Assembly (NCBI RefSeq): GCF_011043735.1
Contig: NZ_JAAKGV010000010.1
Span: 186,001 to 250,000, forward strand
Direction: 5' to 3'
Length of the DNA: 64,000 bases
From: Methylobacterium sp. DB0501
Lineage (GTDB): Bacteria > Pseudomonadota > Alphaproteobacteria > Rhizobiales > Beijerinckiaceae
The position numbers and the translations under genes were made by a program. This document shows positions 26,302 to 34,833 of the stretch, one piece after another. How positions within the stretch are numbered: position 1 is the stretch's first letter; the number at the start of each line of letters is the position of its first letter. The notes under the pieces were generated by a model. That model saw nothing but the letters and a program-made list of their open reading frames with translations, ran no database searches and was not told the DNA's origin.

Positions 26302-28080
26302 TCAGACCAGCATCTTGCCTTCGTCGGAGATCACGTCGCCCAGGTCCGCCCCGGTCTCGCCGAGGTAGTCAGAGAGCAGCATCTCGTTGTGCGCCTTGCC
26401 CGACGGGATCATCGGGAAGCAGTTCTCGGTCTTGTCGACGATGCAGTCGAAGATAACCGGGCCGTCATAGTCCAGCATCTCGGCGATCGCCGCGTCGAGG
26501 CTGCCCGGATCCGAGCAGCGGATGCCCTTGGCGCCGTAGGCCTCGGCGAGCTTGACGAAGTCGGGCAGGCTCTCCGAATAGCTCTCGGAGTAGCGCGAGC
26601 CGTGCAGCAATTGTTGCCACTGGCGCACCATGCCCATATATTCGTTGTTCAGGATAAAGATCTTGACCGGCAGGCGGTACTGCACGGCGGTCGACATCTC
26701 CTGGATGTTCATCTGGATCGAGGCCTCGCCGGCGATGTCGATCACCAGGGCGCCGCGATGGGCGAGCTGGGCGCCGATCGCCGCCGGCAGGCCGTAGCCC
26801 ATGGTGCCGAGGCCCCCCGAGGTCATCCAGCGGTTCGGCTCGTCGAACTTGTAGTACTGGGCCGCCCACATCTGATGCTGGCCGACCTCCGTGGTGACGT
26901 AGGTCTCGCGCCCCTTGGTCGCCTCGTAGAGGCGCTGGACCGCGTATTGCGGCTTGATGGTGGTGCCCGACGGCCAGTAGCCGAGGCATTCGCGCGCCTT
27001 CCAGCCGCGGATCTTCGACAGCCACTCGGTCAGGCGGCCCTGGTCGGGCTCCGGCGTCACCGCCCGCCACTCCCGCAGCATGTCGCGGAGGACCGAGCCG
27101 CAATCGCCGACGATGCCGATATCGGCCTTGACGGTCTTGTTGATCGACGAGGCGTCGATATCGACGTGGATCTTCTTGGAGAAGGGCGAGAACGCGTCGA
27201 GCCGGCCGGTGATGCGGTCGTCGAAGCGCGCGCCGATGCAGACCATGACGTCGCATTCGTGCATCGCCAGGTTGGCCTCGTAGGTCCCGTGCATGCCGAG
27301 CATGCCGAGGAACTGCGGGTCCGAACCCGGGAAGGCCCCTAAGCCCATCAGGGTCGAGGTGACCGGGAACCCGGTGACCCGGGCGAGCTCGCGCAGCAGC
27401 TCGGAGGCTTCCGGTCCCGAGTTGATGACGCCGCCGCCGGTATAGAAGACCGGGCGCCGCGCGCCGGCCATCAGGGCCACGGCGGCGCGGATCTTCTCCG
27501 GGTCTCCTTGCGTCTGCGGGTTGTAGGTCTTGTGGCTGTTGTCGACCGGGCGGCGGTAGAGGCCGCTGGCGAACTGGATGTCCTTCGGCAGGTCGACGAC
27601 CACCGGGCCGGGCCGGCCGTGCGAGGCGACGTAGAACGCCTCGTGCAGGATGCGGGGCAGGTCCTCGATCGATTTGACAAGGTAATTGTGCTTGGTGCAG
27701 CTGCGGGTGATGCCGACCGTGTCGCATTCCTGGAACGCGTCGGAGCCGATCAGGTGCGTCGGCACCTGGCCGGTGATGCAGACGAGCGGGATCGAATCGA
27801 GCAGCGCGTCGGTGAGGCCGGTGACGATGTTGGTGGCGCCCGGTCCCGAGGTGACGAGCACGCAGCCGACCTTGCCCGACGAGCGGGCATAGCCTTCGGC
27901 GGCATGCACCGCGCCCTGCTCGTGGCGGACCAGGATGTGCTTCACCGTGTCCTGGTGGAAGAGCGCGTCGTAGATCGGCAGCACCGCGCCGCCCGGATAG
28001 CCGAACAGGGTGTCGACGCCCTGATCCTGAAACGCCCGGATCACCATCTCGGCGCCCGTCATGACCTCGCCCGCACTCAT
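26302..28080 (-). CDS. ilvB: Acetolactate synthase large (catalytic) subunit, biosynthetic
   Basis: A 592-residue ThDP enzyme that joins two pyruvates, or pyruvate and 2-ketobutyrate, in branched-chain amino acid synthesis. Visible features are the N-terminal block FGYPGGAVLPIYDAL, the catalytic Glu in LVRHEQGAVHAAEGYAR, the central FAD-binding domain (YTGGGVINSG, GMLGMHGTYEAN), and the ThDP motif GDxx..NN seen as VIDIAGEASIQMNIQEMST...ILNNEYMGMV. Note GEAS where most members have GDGS/GDAS. It is followed by ilvN and preceded by a leader peptide and terminator, so expression is controlled by attenuation. Confidence 0.96.
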   Translation of the reverse strand: MSAGEVMTGAEMVIRAFQDQGVDTLFGYPGGAVLPIYDALFHQDTVKHILVRHEQGAVHAAEGYARSSGKVGCVLVTSGPGATNIVTGLTDALLDSIPLVCITGQVPTHLIGSDAFQECDTVGITRSCTKHNYLVKSIEDLPRILHEAFYVASHGRPGPVVVDLPKDIQFASGLYRRPVDNSHKTYNPQTQGDPEKIRAAVALMAGARRPVFYTGGGVINSGPEASELLRELARVTGFPVTSTLMGLGAFPGSDPQFLGMLGMHGTYEANLAMHECDVMVCIGARFDDRITGRLDAFSPFSKKIHVDIDASSINKTVKADIGIVGDCGSVLRDMLREWRAVTPEPDQGRLTEWLSKIRGWKARECLGYWPSGTTIKPQYAVQRLYEATKGRETYVTTEVGQHQMWAAQYYKFDEPNRWMTSGGLGTMGYGLPAAIGAQLAHRGALVIDIAGEASIQMNIQEMSTAVQYRLPVKIFILNNEYMGMVRQWQQLLHGSRYSESYSESLPDFVKLAEAYGAKGIRCSDPGSLDAAIAEMLDYDGPVIFDCIVDKTENCFPMIPSGKAHNEMLLSDYLGETGADLGDVISDEGKMLV

Positions 28081-28134
28081 CGCCGCGCTCCGTTCCTTGA
28101 TCTCGTCCGCGCTCTCGGGTCCGTTTTACGCAAC

Positions 28135-28157
28135 AAAAAAGGGCCCCGAAGGACCCT
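28135..28157 (-). terminator. Attenuator terminator of ilvBN, UUCG tetraloop
   Basis: Read on the minus strand, AGGGTCC, TTCG and GGGCCCT form a 7-bp stem (one G-U pair) capped by a UUCG tetraloop and followed by six T. It lies between the leader peptide stop and the ilvB start, the classic position for an attenuator. Upstream, CGCCACC (28210-28204) can pair with GGTGGCG (28169-28163), and GGGCTT/AAGCCC makes a small inner hairpin; these are candidate pause and antiterminator elements. Confidence 0.82.
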
Positions 28158-28187
28158 GCACGCGCCACCCTTGGGATGCCGGGCTTC

Positions 28188-28238
28188 TCAAGCCCGCCCC
28201 TTCGGTGGCGCCTCCGCTACAATAAGGACCGTACGCAT
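28188..28238 (-). CDS. ilvB leader peptide (attenuator)
   Basis: A 16-codon frame, MRTVLIVAEAPPKGRA, with four consecutive regulatory codons Val-Leu-Ile-Val. A purine-rich AGGGCAGG lies about 12 bases upstream. The frame ends inside the small GGGCTT/AAGCCC hairpin, 31 bases before the terminator stem. When charged branched-chain tRNAs are scarce the ribosome should stall on the VLIV codons, change the RNA folding and let transcription pass into ilvBN. This is the known logic of ilv leaders in proteobacteria, read here directly from the sequence. Confidence 0.8.
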   Translation of the reverse strand: MRTVLIVAEAPPKGRA

Positions 28239-28273
28239 GCCGCTGAAAGCCTGCCCTTGAGAGAGTGGCGGGG

Positions 28274-28302
28274 ACCCTACGCGCGTCGTCCGGCAGGGTC
28301 AA
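28274..28302 (-). promoter_or_regulatory. Candidate ilvBN promoter
   Basis: On the minus strand TTGACC (28302-28297) and TAGGGT (28279-28274) are separated by exactly 17 bases. Transcription would begin around 28267, about 30 bases before the leader peptide ATG, so the layout promoter, leader, terminator, ilvB is consistent. Confidence 0.6.
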
Positions 28303-28335
28303 CCGGTTATCGGCCCACGCGTCGACGATGCGACG

Positions 28336-28881
28336 TCAGCGTGCCTGGAGCGTCGGATAGGCCCGGCGCACCGTCCGGGCGATGAGCACGACGAGAACGA
28401 CCTTCACGGCATCGCCCGGCAGGAACCAGGCCGAGCCGATCGCGGCCTTCACGAGATCGACCCGGGCGACGGCTGCGATCCACGGGATGCCGACCGCGTA
28501 GGTGAGCACGACGCCGCCGAGGACGAGGATCAGCGCCTCCTTCCAGGCCGTCAGGGTCCGCACGTTGCGCTCGTAGAGGAAGCCGATCACGAAGGCGGCG
28601 ACCGGCCACGTCAGCACGAAGCCGCCGCCCGGCCCCATCACGATGCCGAGCCCGCCGCGCCCGCCGGCCATCAGAGGAAGCCCGGCGCAGACCAGGAGGA
28701 CGAACAGGGCGAGCGCCGCGCCGCCACGCGTCGCGCCGGCGATCGCACCGGCGAGCATCACCCCCATCGATTGCGCGGTGATCGGCACGCCGACCACCGG
28801 CAAGGTCACGGGGGGAAACAGGCCGAGCGCGGCGGTGAGAGCGGCAAAGAGCGCGACGAAGACGATGTCACGGGTCGACAT
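28336..28881 (-). CDS. bioY: Biotin transporter substrate-binding S component BioY
   Basis: A 181-residue membrane protein with about six hydrophobic helices, starting DIVFVALFAALTAALGLF. The BioY signature follows: PVVGVPITAQSMGVMLAGAIAG and GGRGGLGIVMGPGGGFVLTWPVAAF. It binds biotin in the inner membrane and works with the EcfT and EcfA proteins encoded upstream in the same direction (bioM-bioN-bioY order, as in rhizobia). A gap of 168 bases separates it from bioN; no riboswitch or BioR box was recognised there. The ATG follows GGAGTCC on the minus strand. Confidence 0.93.
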   Translation of the reverse strand: MSTRDIVFVALFAALTAALGLFPPVTLPVVGVPITAQSMGVMLAGAIAGATRGGAALALFVLLVCAGLPLMAGGRGGLGIVMGPGGGFVLTWPVAAFVIGFLYERNVRTLTAWKEALILVLGGVVLTYAVGIPWIAAVARVDLVKAAIGSAWFLPGDAVKVVLVVLIARTVRRAYPTLQAR

Positions 28882-29049
28882 GGGAGTCCTTGGCGAGGGG
28901 AAGGACAGGTCGGGGCCTGCCCGGCCGTCCGATGGAAGCGACTCCCTCCCGCGACCCCGGCCCGAGGTGCCGGAGCGAAGCGGAGGCCTCCGTCGAGGCC
29001 GCGGGAAGGAGGATGTGACCGCGGCCCGGCCGCTGATGCCTTTCGGCCA

Positions 29050-29664
29050 TCACCCCCGATCCGGATCGTACGATCGCGCATCGATCGCGGCCGCGATGTC
29101 GTCGCTCATCTTCAGCATCCGCACGACCACCGGGACGGTCAGCGCCACGAGGCTGCCTTCGAGGCCCCGCGCCCGCTGCGCCTCGCGCACCTCGGCGGCG
29201 ATGGCGGCCAGCACCGGGATGAAGCGTAAGGTGAGCGCGATGGCCAGCCCGACCTTGGCGGGGTTGGCGCCGAGGGGCTTGGCCCAGACGAGGCCGCGTT
29301 GCAACGCCTCGATCAGGTCGGACGAGCGCGTGGTCAGCGTCACCAGGCCGGCGAGCAGCACCAGGGCGCTCAGACGGGCGGTCACCAGCAGGCCGGCCTG
29401 CCAGCCGTCGAGGGCGAGCTGGACCAGGACCAGCACCGCGAGGATCCAGGCGAGCGGCCGCAGCTGCGCTAGCATCAGGCGGCCCGGGATGCCGGCGACC
29501 CGGTAGAGCCATCCTGTGGCGGCGAGCGCCAGGAGCGCCGCCGCGAGCGCCAGGTCGAGCCGCGGCAGCGCGAACAGGACGGTGCCGGCCGCCACCAGCG
29601 CCAGGATCTTGCGTCCCGGCGGGCAACGATGGACGGGGCTCTCCCCCGGGACGTACGGGATCAC
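29050..29664 (-). CDS. bioN: Energy-coupling factor transmembrane protein BioN (EcfT)
   Basis: A 204-residue membrane protein of the CbiQ/EcfT family, with four or five hydrophobic helices. The C-terminal coupling region contains two Ala-Arg-Gly-like motifs ([11 protein letters not shown] and [10 protein letters not shown]) that contact the ATPase. It links the ATPase BioM to the biotin-binding BioY. Its ATG overlaps the stop of bioM by 4 bases. Length is typical of compact alphaproteobacterial BioN. Confidence 0.9.
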   Translation of the reverse strand: MIPYVPGESPVHRCPPGRKILALVAAGTVLFALPRLDLALAAALLALAATGWLYRVAGIPGRLMLAQLRPLAWILAVLVLVQLALDGWQAGLLVTARLSALVLLAGLVTLTTRSSDLIEALQRGLVWAKPLGANPAKVGLAIALTLRFIPVLAAIAAEVREAQRARGLEGSLVALTVPVVVRMLKMSDDIAAAIDARSYDPDRG

Positions 29665-30335
29665 GACATCATCGCTTCGTAGGCCGGGAGCGCCACCGAC
29701 GGGCTGTCGTCGATGACGACGCGGCCCTCGTCGAAGACCAGCACCCGGTCGACACCCTCCAGGAAGGCGAGATCGTGCGAGACTAGAATCGCGCGCTGGG
29801 GCAGCGCGTCGATGGCTTGCGCGATCCGGCGCTTGTTGCGCAGGTCGAGCAGCGTCGTCGGCTCGTCGAGCACGATGATGTCGGGCGCCATCGCGAGCAC
29901 GCCGGCGATGGCGAGCAACTGCTTCTGCCCGCCGCTGAGCAGGTGGGCCGGATGGTCGGCGAGAGCCTGGAGGTCGTAGCGGTGCAGGGCCTCGTCGACG
30001 CGCCGGGCGATCTCGTCCTTGGGCAGGCCGAGATTCCTGAGGCCGAAGGCGAGGTCCTCCGCCACCCCCGGCAGCACGATCTGGTTGTCGGGATTCTGGA
30101 ACACGAAGCCCACCTTGCGCCGCACCGCCTTGCCGTCGCGGCGCGTGTCGAGCCCGTCGACCCGCACATGGCCCCGGCTCGGCACCAGAAGTCCGTTGAG
30201 CAGGCGCGCGAAGGTGCTCTTCCCGCTGCCGTTGCCGCCGACCACCGCGATGCGCCGCTCCGTCAGGTCGAGGGTGAGATCGCGCAAAACCACGCGCTCC
30301 CCGAAGGCATGGCCGACCTGCCGGATCTCGATCAT
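29661..30335 (-). CDS. bioM: Biotin ECF transporter ATPase BioM
   Basis: A 224-residue ABC ATPase: Walker [10 protein letters not shown] near residue 34, Q-loop [22 protein letters not shown] typical of ECF ATPases, signature [13 protein letters not shown], Walker [13 protein letters not shown] and the switch His in ILVSHDLAF. It powers biotin uptake through BioN and BioY. I place the start at ATG 30335, preceded by GGAGCG. A longer in-frame start at 30398 would add a tail translated from a 13-bp tandem repeat and is unlikely. Confidence 0.92.
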   Translation of the reverse strand: MIEIRQVGHAFGERVVLRDLTLDLTERRIAVVGGNGSGKSTFARLLNGLLVPSRGHVRVDGLDTRRDGKAVRRKVGFVFQNPDNQIVLPGVAEDLAFGLRNLGLPKDEIARRVDEALHRYDLQALADHPAHLLSGGQKQLLAIAGVLAMAPDIIVLDEPTTLLDLRNKRRIAQAIDALPQRAILVSHDLAFLEGVDRVLVFDEGRVVIDDSPSVALPAYEAMMS

Positions 30336-30352
30336 CGACGGGGGCGCTCCAA

Positions 30353-30391
30353 GTGTTCCGGCGGCGTGTTCCGGCGGCGTGTTCCGGCGGC
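30353..30391. repeat. Three tandem copies of a 13-bp unit
   Basis: GTGTTCCGGCGGC occurs three times head to tail with no mismatch, in the divergent gap between bioM and the chemosensory operon, 17 bases before the bioM start. It could vary in copy number and so change the spacing of the bioM 5' region. Confidence 0.9.
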
Positions 30392-30511
30392 GCCTCATAG
30401 CACCTCCGGCGCGGAGCGACAGGGCGCCGGCGGTTTGGAAAACCGGGCCGCCTCCCCTATCTGAGGCGCGGTCCGCCGCCGCGGACGTCTCTCGAGGCAG
30501 GGTGCGACGCG

Positions 30512-31003
30512 ATGACGACCGGGATGGCCTACCTCTTGGTCGACATCGCCGGGACCGACTGCGCCCTGCCGCGCCGGGCGGTACGGGAGGTGCTGCCCCT
30601 GCCCCGCCTGTGGCGCCCGCCGGGCGCGCCGGCGGCGCTCGCGGGCTTCCTCAACCTCGCCGGCAGCGCCGTGCCGGTCATCGATCTCGCGATCCTGTTC
30701 GGCCTCGGCGGGCCGGCGACGGCGAGGGCCGCCGTCTACCGCCACCTCGTCCTGCTGCAGGGCGGGACGCCCCTGGCGCTGATGGTCGACCGGGTCGCGG
30801 ACGTGACGCGGGTGGCGCCGGACCAGGTGCGGTCGGTCGCCGACGCGGCGACGCTGAACGGCTGCGTCGCGGCCGAAATCCGGGTCGGCGAACGGCTGGT
30901 GCACGGGCTCGCGGTCGACCGCATCCTGCTCGCCGAGGAAGCGGCCCGCCTCGCCGCGCAGACCCGGGACGCCCAGGCCCGGCTCGCCGAGTGGGCGGCC
31001 TGA
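30512..31003 (+). CDS. CheW-domain coupling protein (WspB-like), first gene of chemosensory operon
   Basis: A 163-residue CheW domain protein ([50 protein letters not shown]). It should bridge the receptor and the CheA kinase in a membrane-bound signalling array. The gene opens an eight-gene operon (CheW, CheR-TPR, CheW, MCP, CheA-REC, CheB, two hybrid kinases) and has the size and first position of WspB relative to WspC. The start is ATG 30512; an in-frame ATG lies four codons later. Confidence 0.88.
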   Translation: MTTGMAYLLVDIAGTDCALPRRAVREVLPLPRLWRPPGAPAALAGFLNLAGSAVPVIDLAILFGLGGPATARAAVYRHLVLLQGGTPLALMVDRVADVTRVAPDQVRSVADAATLNGCVAAEIRVGERLVHGLAVDRILLAEEAARLAAQTRDAQARLAEWAA

Positions 31004-31011
31004 ACCGGACC

Positions 31012-32445
31012 ATGACCACCCCGCGGGGCTCCGCCCCTGTCGGCGATCCGGCCTTCGCGGCGCTCAAGAACCGCCTCGTCGCCCGCACCGGCCACCATTA
31101 CTACGCCGACAAGGACGACCTCCTCTGGGAGCGGGTCGGACGGCGCATGCGCGCCCGGGGCGTCGCGGAGCCCGCGGGCTACCTCGCGCTGCTGGAGGGC
31201 TCGGACGCCGAGTGGGCGGCGCTCGAATCCGAGATCACCATCGGGGAGACGTTCTTCTTCCGCTACGCCGAGCAATTCGCCGCCCTGCGCGGCACGATCC
31301 TGCCGGAGCGGATCGCGGCGCGGGGCGACGAGCGCCGCCTGCGGATCTGGAGCGCGGGCTGCTCCACCGGCCCGGAGACCTACTCGGTCGGGATCGTGCT
31401 GCACGAATTGCTGGGCGAGCGCCTGCCGGAATGGCGCATCGGCCTCACCGGCACCGACATCAATCGCGACGTGCTGGCGGCGGCGCGGCGCGGAATCTAC
31501 GGCGCCTGGGCCCTGCGCACCCTCGGGGGCGAGGAGCGCGGGCGCTACTTCCGGCCCGGACCGCGGGAGGGCACCTTCGCCTTGCGGCCGGAATACAGAG
31601 CGCTCGCCCGGTTCGAGCCGCAGAACCTGATGAGCCTGCTGGACGGCACCGCCTCCCTGGCGCTGACCGATTACGACCTCATCCTGTGCCGCAACGTCCT
31701 GATCTACTTCCATCCCGACGTGGTGCAGGCCCTGGTGCGGGCGCTGGCGCAGCGCCTGCGGCCCGGGGGGTGGCTGCTGCTCGGCCATGCCGAGCCGAAC
31801 CCGGCCTTCTCGGAATTCTTGGAGGCCGTCTCCCTGCCGGGCACCGCCGCCTATCGCCGGCCGGAGGACGGGGCGATGCCGGAAGCGCGGCCGGGGCTGC
31901 CGCCGCCGGCCCTCGTCCTGCCGCCCGTCCTGCCGGCGCCGGCCGCGGACCTGGCCTGGGCGCCGCTGCTCCCGCCCCGGATCCCGCCTCCGTCCCAGGC
32001 GGATCCCGCCTCCGCGCCGTCGCGGCCGCCCGCTCCCGACCTACCGCCGGGCCCGCTCGCGCTCGTGCGGACGCTCGCCGATGCCGGCGACCTCGATGCG
32101 AGCTGGCAGGCCTGCCGGGCGGCCCTCGTGCAGGACCCGACCGATCCGCGCCTGCGCTACTACGAAGGGCTGCTCGCCCGCGCCCGGGCCCGGCCGGAGG
32201 AGGCGGAGCGCGCCTTTCGCGGCGCGCTCTATCTCGATAAAGGCTTCGTCATGGCGCATTACCATCTCGGGCTGACCCTGATCGCCGCCGGCCGCGGCGA
32301 GGCCGGCCGCCGCGCCGTGGCCAACGCCGTGCGGCTCGCGGCAAGCCTGCCCGCCGACGCGGCCCTGCCCGAGGGCGACGGGCTCACCGCCGCCGACCTC
32401 GCCGGCGCGGCCCGGCCGTTCCTCGGCGGCGAGGCCGCCCGATGA
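31012..32445 (+). CDS. CheR-type methyltransferase with C-terminal TPR region (WspC-like)
   Basis: A 477-residue protein that methylates receptor glutamates using S-adenosylmethionine. The CheR N-terminal helical domain is followed by the SAM-binding fold: IWSAGCSTGPETYS (usually GCSTGEEPYS), TGTDINRDVLAAARRG, DLILCRNVLIYF, and LLLGHAEP near 260. A Pro-rich linker (about 285-345) leads to TPR-like helices (LRYYEGLLARARARPEEAERAF, MAHYHLGLTLIAAG). The CheR-TPR fusion is a mark of Wsp-like systems. It starts 8 bases after the first CheW gene and overlaps the second by 4 bases. Confidence 0.9.
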   Translation: MTTPRGSAPVGDPAFAALKNRLVARTGHHYYADKDDLLWERVGRRMRARGVAEPAGYLALLEGSDAEWAALESEITIGETFFFRYAEQFAALRGTILPERIAARGDERRLRIWSAGCSTGPETYSVGIVLHELLGERLPEWRIGLTGTDINRDVLAAARRGIYGAWALRTLGGEERGRYFRPGPREGTFALRPEYRALARFEPQNLMSLLDGTASLALTDYDLILCRNVLIYFHPDVVQALVRALAQRLRPGGWLLLGHAEPNPAFSEFLEAVSLPGTAAYRRPEDGAMPEARPGLPPPALVLPPVLPAPAADLAWAPLLPPRIPPPSQADPASAPSRPPAPDLPPGPLALVRTLADAGDLDASWQACRAALVQDPTDPRLRYYEGLLARARARPEEAERAFRGALYLDKGFVMAHYHLGLTLIAAGRGEAGRRAVANAVRLAASLPADAALPEGDGLTAADLAGAARPFLGGEAAR

Positions 32446-33098
32446 CGACGATCCGCTGGTGCCCGAGGTCTGTTAATGCCCGAGGTCTCTTGATGCCCAA
32501 GACCGCCTCCGCCGCCGGGCCGCGTCTGCCGGGCGACGCCGCCTTGAGCGCCGAGCGGATCGACGCGATCCTCGATGCCCGTACCCGCAGCCTCGCCGCC
32601 CGCGGCGCGGTGCCGGAGACGCGACCGACCCGGTCCCTGCTTCTCTGCCGCGCCGGCACCGAGGCGGTCGGCCTGCCCCTGGAGGCGGTCGCCGAGGTGT
32701 TTCCGTTCCGACCCTGCACGCCGGTGCCGGGAGCGCCCGCCGCCCTCGTCGGCCTCGCCGGGCGGGGTGGGATCCTCGTCAGCGTGATCGACCTCGCGGT
32801 GGCGCTCGGCGCTGCGCCGTCTCCCGCGGCGGAGAGCGGCGGTCACGTCGTGGTGCTGCGCCGCGACGGGCCCCGGATCGGCCTTCGGGTCGCGCGCGTG
32901 CTCGCCGTCGCCGACGCCGCGGTGGAGGCGGGATCCGAGGGGCTGGGCAGGCGGGCGGTGGCGGGCTATGCCCGCGCGGCACCGGACATCCGTGAGGATC
33001 GAGGCTCCCGCCCGGATTACGACGTCGCCGAGGCCGGCTTCGCGGTGATCGACGTGCCGGCCCTGCTGGCCCCGCTCCTCGCCTCGGGCCGCCCGTAG
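32442..33098 (+). CDS. CheW-domain protein with N-terminal extension (WspD-like)
   Basis: A 218-residue CheW protein whose domain begins around residue 63 ([41 protein letters not shown]), after an extension like that of WspD. It likely acts as the second coupling protein of the array. Two starts compete: ATG 32442 overlaps the cheR stop (ATGA), and ATG 32493 follows GAGG at good spacing. A 17-bp imperfect tandem duplication (32460-32476, 32477-32493) lies between them. Because 17 is not a multiple of three, copy changes would break the longer form only. Confidence 0.84.
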   Translation: MTTIRWCPRSVNARGLLMPKTASAAGPRLPGDAALSAERIDAILDARTRSLAARGAVPETRPTRSLLLCRAGTEAVGLPLEAVAEVFPFRPCTPVPGAPAALVGLAGRGGILVSVIDLAVALGAAPSPAAESGGHVVVLRRDGPRIGLRVARVLAVADAAVEAGSEGLGRRAVAGYARAAPDIREDRGSRPDYDVAEAGFAVIDVPALLAPLLASGRP

Positions 33099-33147
33099 AC
33101 ATCCGCGGCCCGACCCACCCGCCGCCTCCAGCCAAAGGGAATCCCGC

Positions 33148-34824
33148 GTGTCGCTCTCGATCGGGAACCGCATCCTCCTCGGCTTTTCCGCCGTCGTCCT
33201 GGTGATCGTGGCGCTTGGCGTCTACGCAGTCGGGCAGATCGGCGAGGTGCGTAGCGCCACCGATACCATCGTCACCCGCGACCTGACGGTGATGCACCAG
33301 CTCGAGAACATCCGGGAGGCACAGCGCCGGATGAGCGACCTGCGCGACGAGGCGGCCACCCGCTACTACCTCCGGGCGCTCGGCCGCGAGCTGACGTCCA
33401 AGGAGGAACCGACGGTGACCTGGCGGCGCATCGCCGCCTCCGCCGAGACGGCGCTGGCCGGCGCGCTCACCACTGCCAACGACTACCGGGCCCAGTCGCT
33501 CTCGGCCGACCGCGCCGCCGCCTGGCAGCGCATCTCCGAGCTGCTGGTCGCGGCCGGTGCCGAGCTGCGCACCACCCGCACCGCCACCGAGCGCCAGTTC
33601 GAGGCGATCGCGGCCGGCGACGTGCCGGGCATCCAGGCGTCCGAGATCGCCCTCGACCAGTCGAGCGAGAACTTCGTGCGCACCATGGGGGCGGCCCGCG
33701 AGGCCCTGGATGCCGGCATCACCGCCGGCCAGCGCCGGGTCGGGGCGATCTACGAGGAGAGCCGGCTCTCGACGCTGGCGGCCCTCGCCATCTGCGTCGT
33801 GATGGCGCTCGTCATCACGGTGCTGATCCGCCGCTCGGTGGTGGAGCCCCTCGACGCGGTGATGGCCTTCGTCGGCAAGGTCGGCAGCGGCGACCTCACC
33901 GGCCGCATCGCCGACAGCCGCCGCGACGAGCTGGGGCGCCTGGGCGGCGTCCTCAACCAGATGGTCGAGGGCCTGCGCCAGCTCGCGAGCCAGAACCGCG
34001 CCTCGACCTCGAACCTCAACGCGGCCGCCGCCGAGATCCGCGCCTCCGCCCAGGAGCAGGCCGCGAGCGTCGAGGAGCAGTTCGCCGCCGTGCAGGAGAC
34101 CGCCGCCACCGTCGACGAGATCACCCATGCAGGCGCCCAGATCGGCAAGCGCGCGCAGGAGGTGATCGCCACCGCCCAGGCGACCGCCCAGACCTCGAGC
34201 GCCGGGCTTCGCGCCGTCGACGAGACGGCGCGGGCCATGGACGCGATCCGCGAACAGAGCGAGGCGGTGGCCGAGAACATCGTGGCGTTGAGCGAGAAGA
34301 CGCAGGCCATCGGCGAGATCATCGCGACCGTCAACGACGTCTCGGAGCGCACGCATCTCCTGGCGCTCAACGCCGCCATCGAGGCGGCGGCGGCGGGCGA
34401 GAGCGGGCGCAGCTTCGCGGTGGTGGCCTCCGAGATGAAGGCGCTCGCCGACCAGGCCAAGGAGGCGACCGGCCAGGTGCGCGCCATCCTCGGCGACATC
34501 CAGCGCGGCATCAACGCCTCGGTGATGCTGACGGAGGAAGCGGTCAAGCGCGTGGCGGTGGGCAAGGAGCGCACCGACACCACCCACGCGACGATCGAGG
34601 AGATCACCGCCCGGGTGCAGGAGAGCGTCCAGACCTTCCAGCAGATCGTCGCCTCGACCAACCAGCAGCAGCTCGGCATCGAGCAGGTGATGGGTGCGCT
34701 CCAGAACATCCGCCAGGCGAGCCAGCAGACCGCCGCCGGCACCCGCCAGGTCGAGGCCGCCGCCGCCAACCTGAGCGAACTCGCCGGCGCCCTCCTGGCG
34801 CTCGCCGAGCGCTACCGGCTCTGA
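33148..34824 (+). CDS. Methyl-accepting chemotaxis protein (WspA-like receptor)
   Basis: A 558-residue transmembrane receptor: TM1 at about 9-31, a periplasmic mostly helical sensor of about 175 residues, TM2 at about 207-230 ([16 protein letters not shown]), HAMP to about 283, then a long coiled-coil signalling domain. The conserved hairpin tip near residue 400 reads [21 protein letters not shown]. No CheR/CheB-docking pentapeptide is present at the C-terminus, which ends ALAERYRL. The sensor has a four-helix-bundle look, like WspA and other surface or stress sensors. The start is a GTG at 33148 after AAAGGGAA. Confidence 0.92.
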   Translation: MSLSIGNRILLGFSAVVLVIVALGVYAVGQIGEVRSATDTIVTRDLTVMHQLENIREAQRRMSDLRDEAATRYYLRALGRELTSKEEPTVTWRRIAASAETALAGALTTANDYRAQSLSADRAAAWQRISELLVAAGAELRTTRTATERQFEAIAAGDVPGIQASEIALDQSSENFVRTMGAAREALDAGITAGQRRVGAIYEESRLSTLAALAICVVMALVITVLIRRSVVEPLDAVMAFVGKVGSGDLTGRIADSRRDELGRLGGVLNQMVEGLRQLASQNRASTSNLNAAAAEIRASAQEQAASVEEQFAAVQETAATVDEITHAGAQIGKRAQEVIATAQATAQTSSAGLRAVDETARAMDAIREQSEAVAENIVALSEKTQAIGEIIATVNDVSERTHLLALNAAIEAAAAGESGRSFAVVASEMKALADQAKEATGQVRAILGDIQRGINASVMLTEEAVKRVAVGKERTDTTHATIEEITARVQESVQTFQQIVASTNQQQLGIEQVMGALQNIRQASQQTAAGTRQVEAAAANLSELAGALLALAERYRL

Positions 34825-34833
34825 CCGGTTCCG

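Noticed and set aside
28882..29049. Riboswitch or BioR operator between bioN and bioY
   Set aside because: No conserved riboswitch core and no TTATMKATAA-like site; only GC-rich filler with a ribosome site for bioY.
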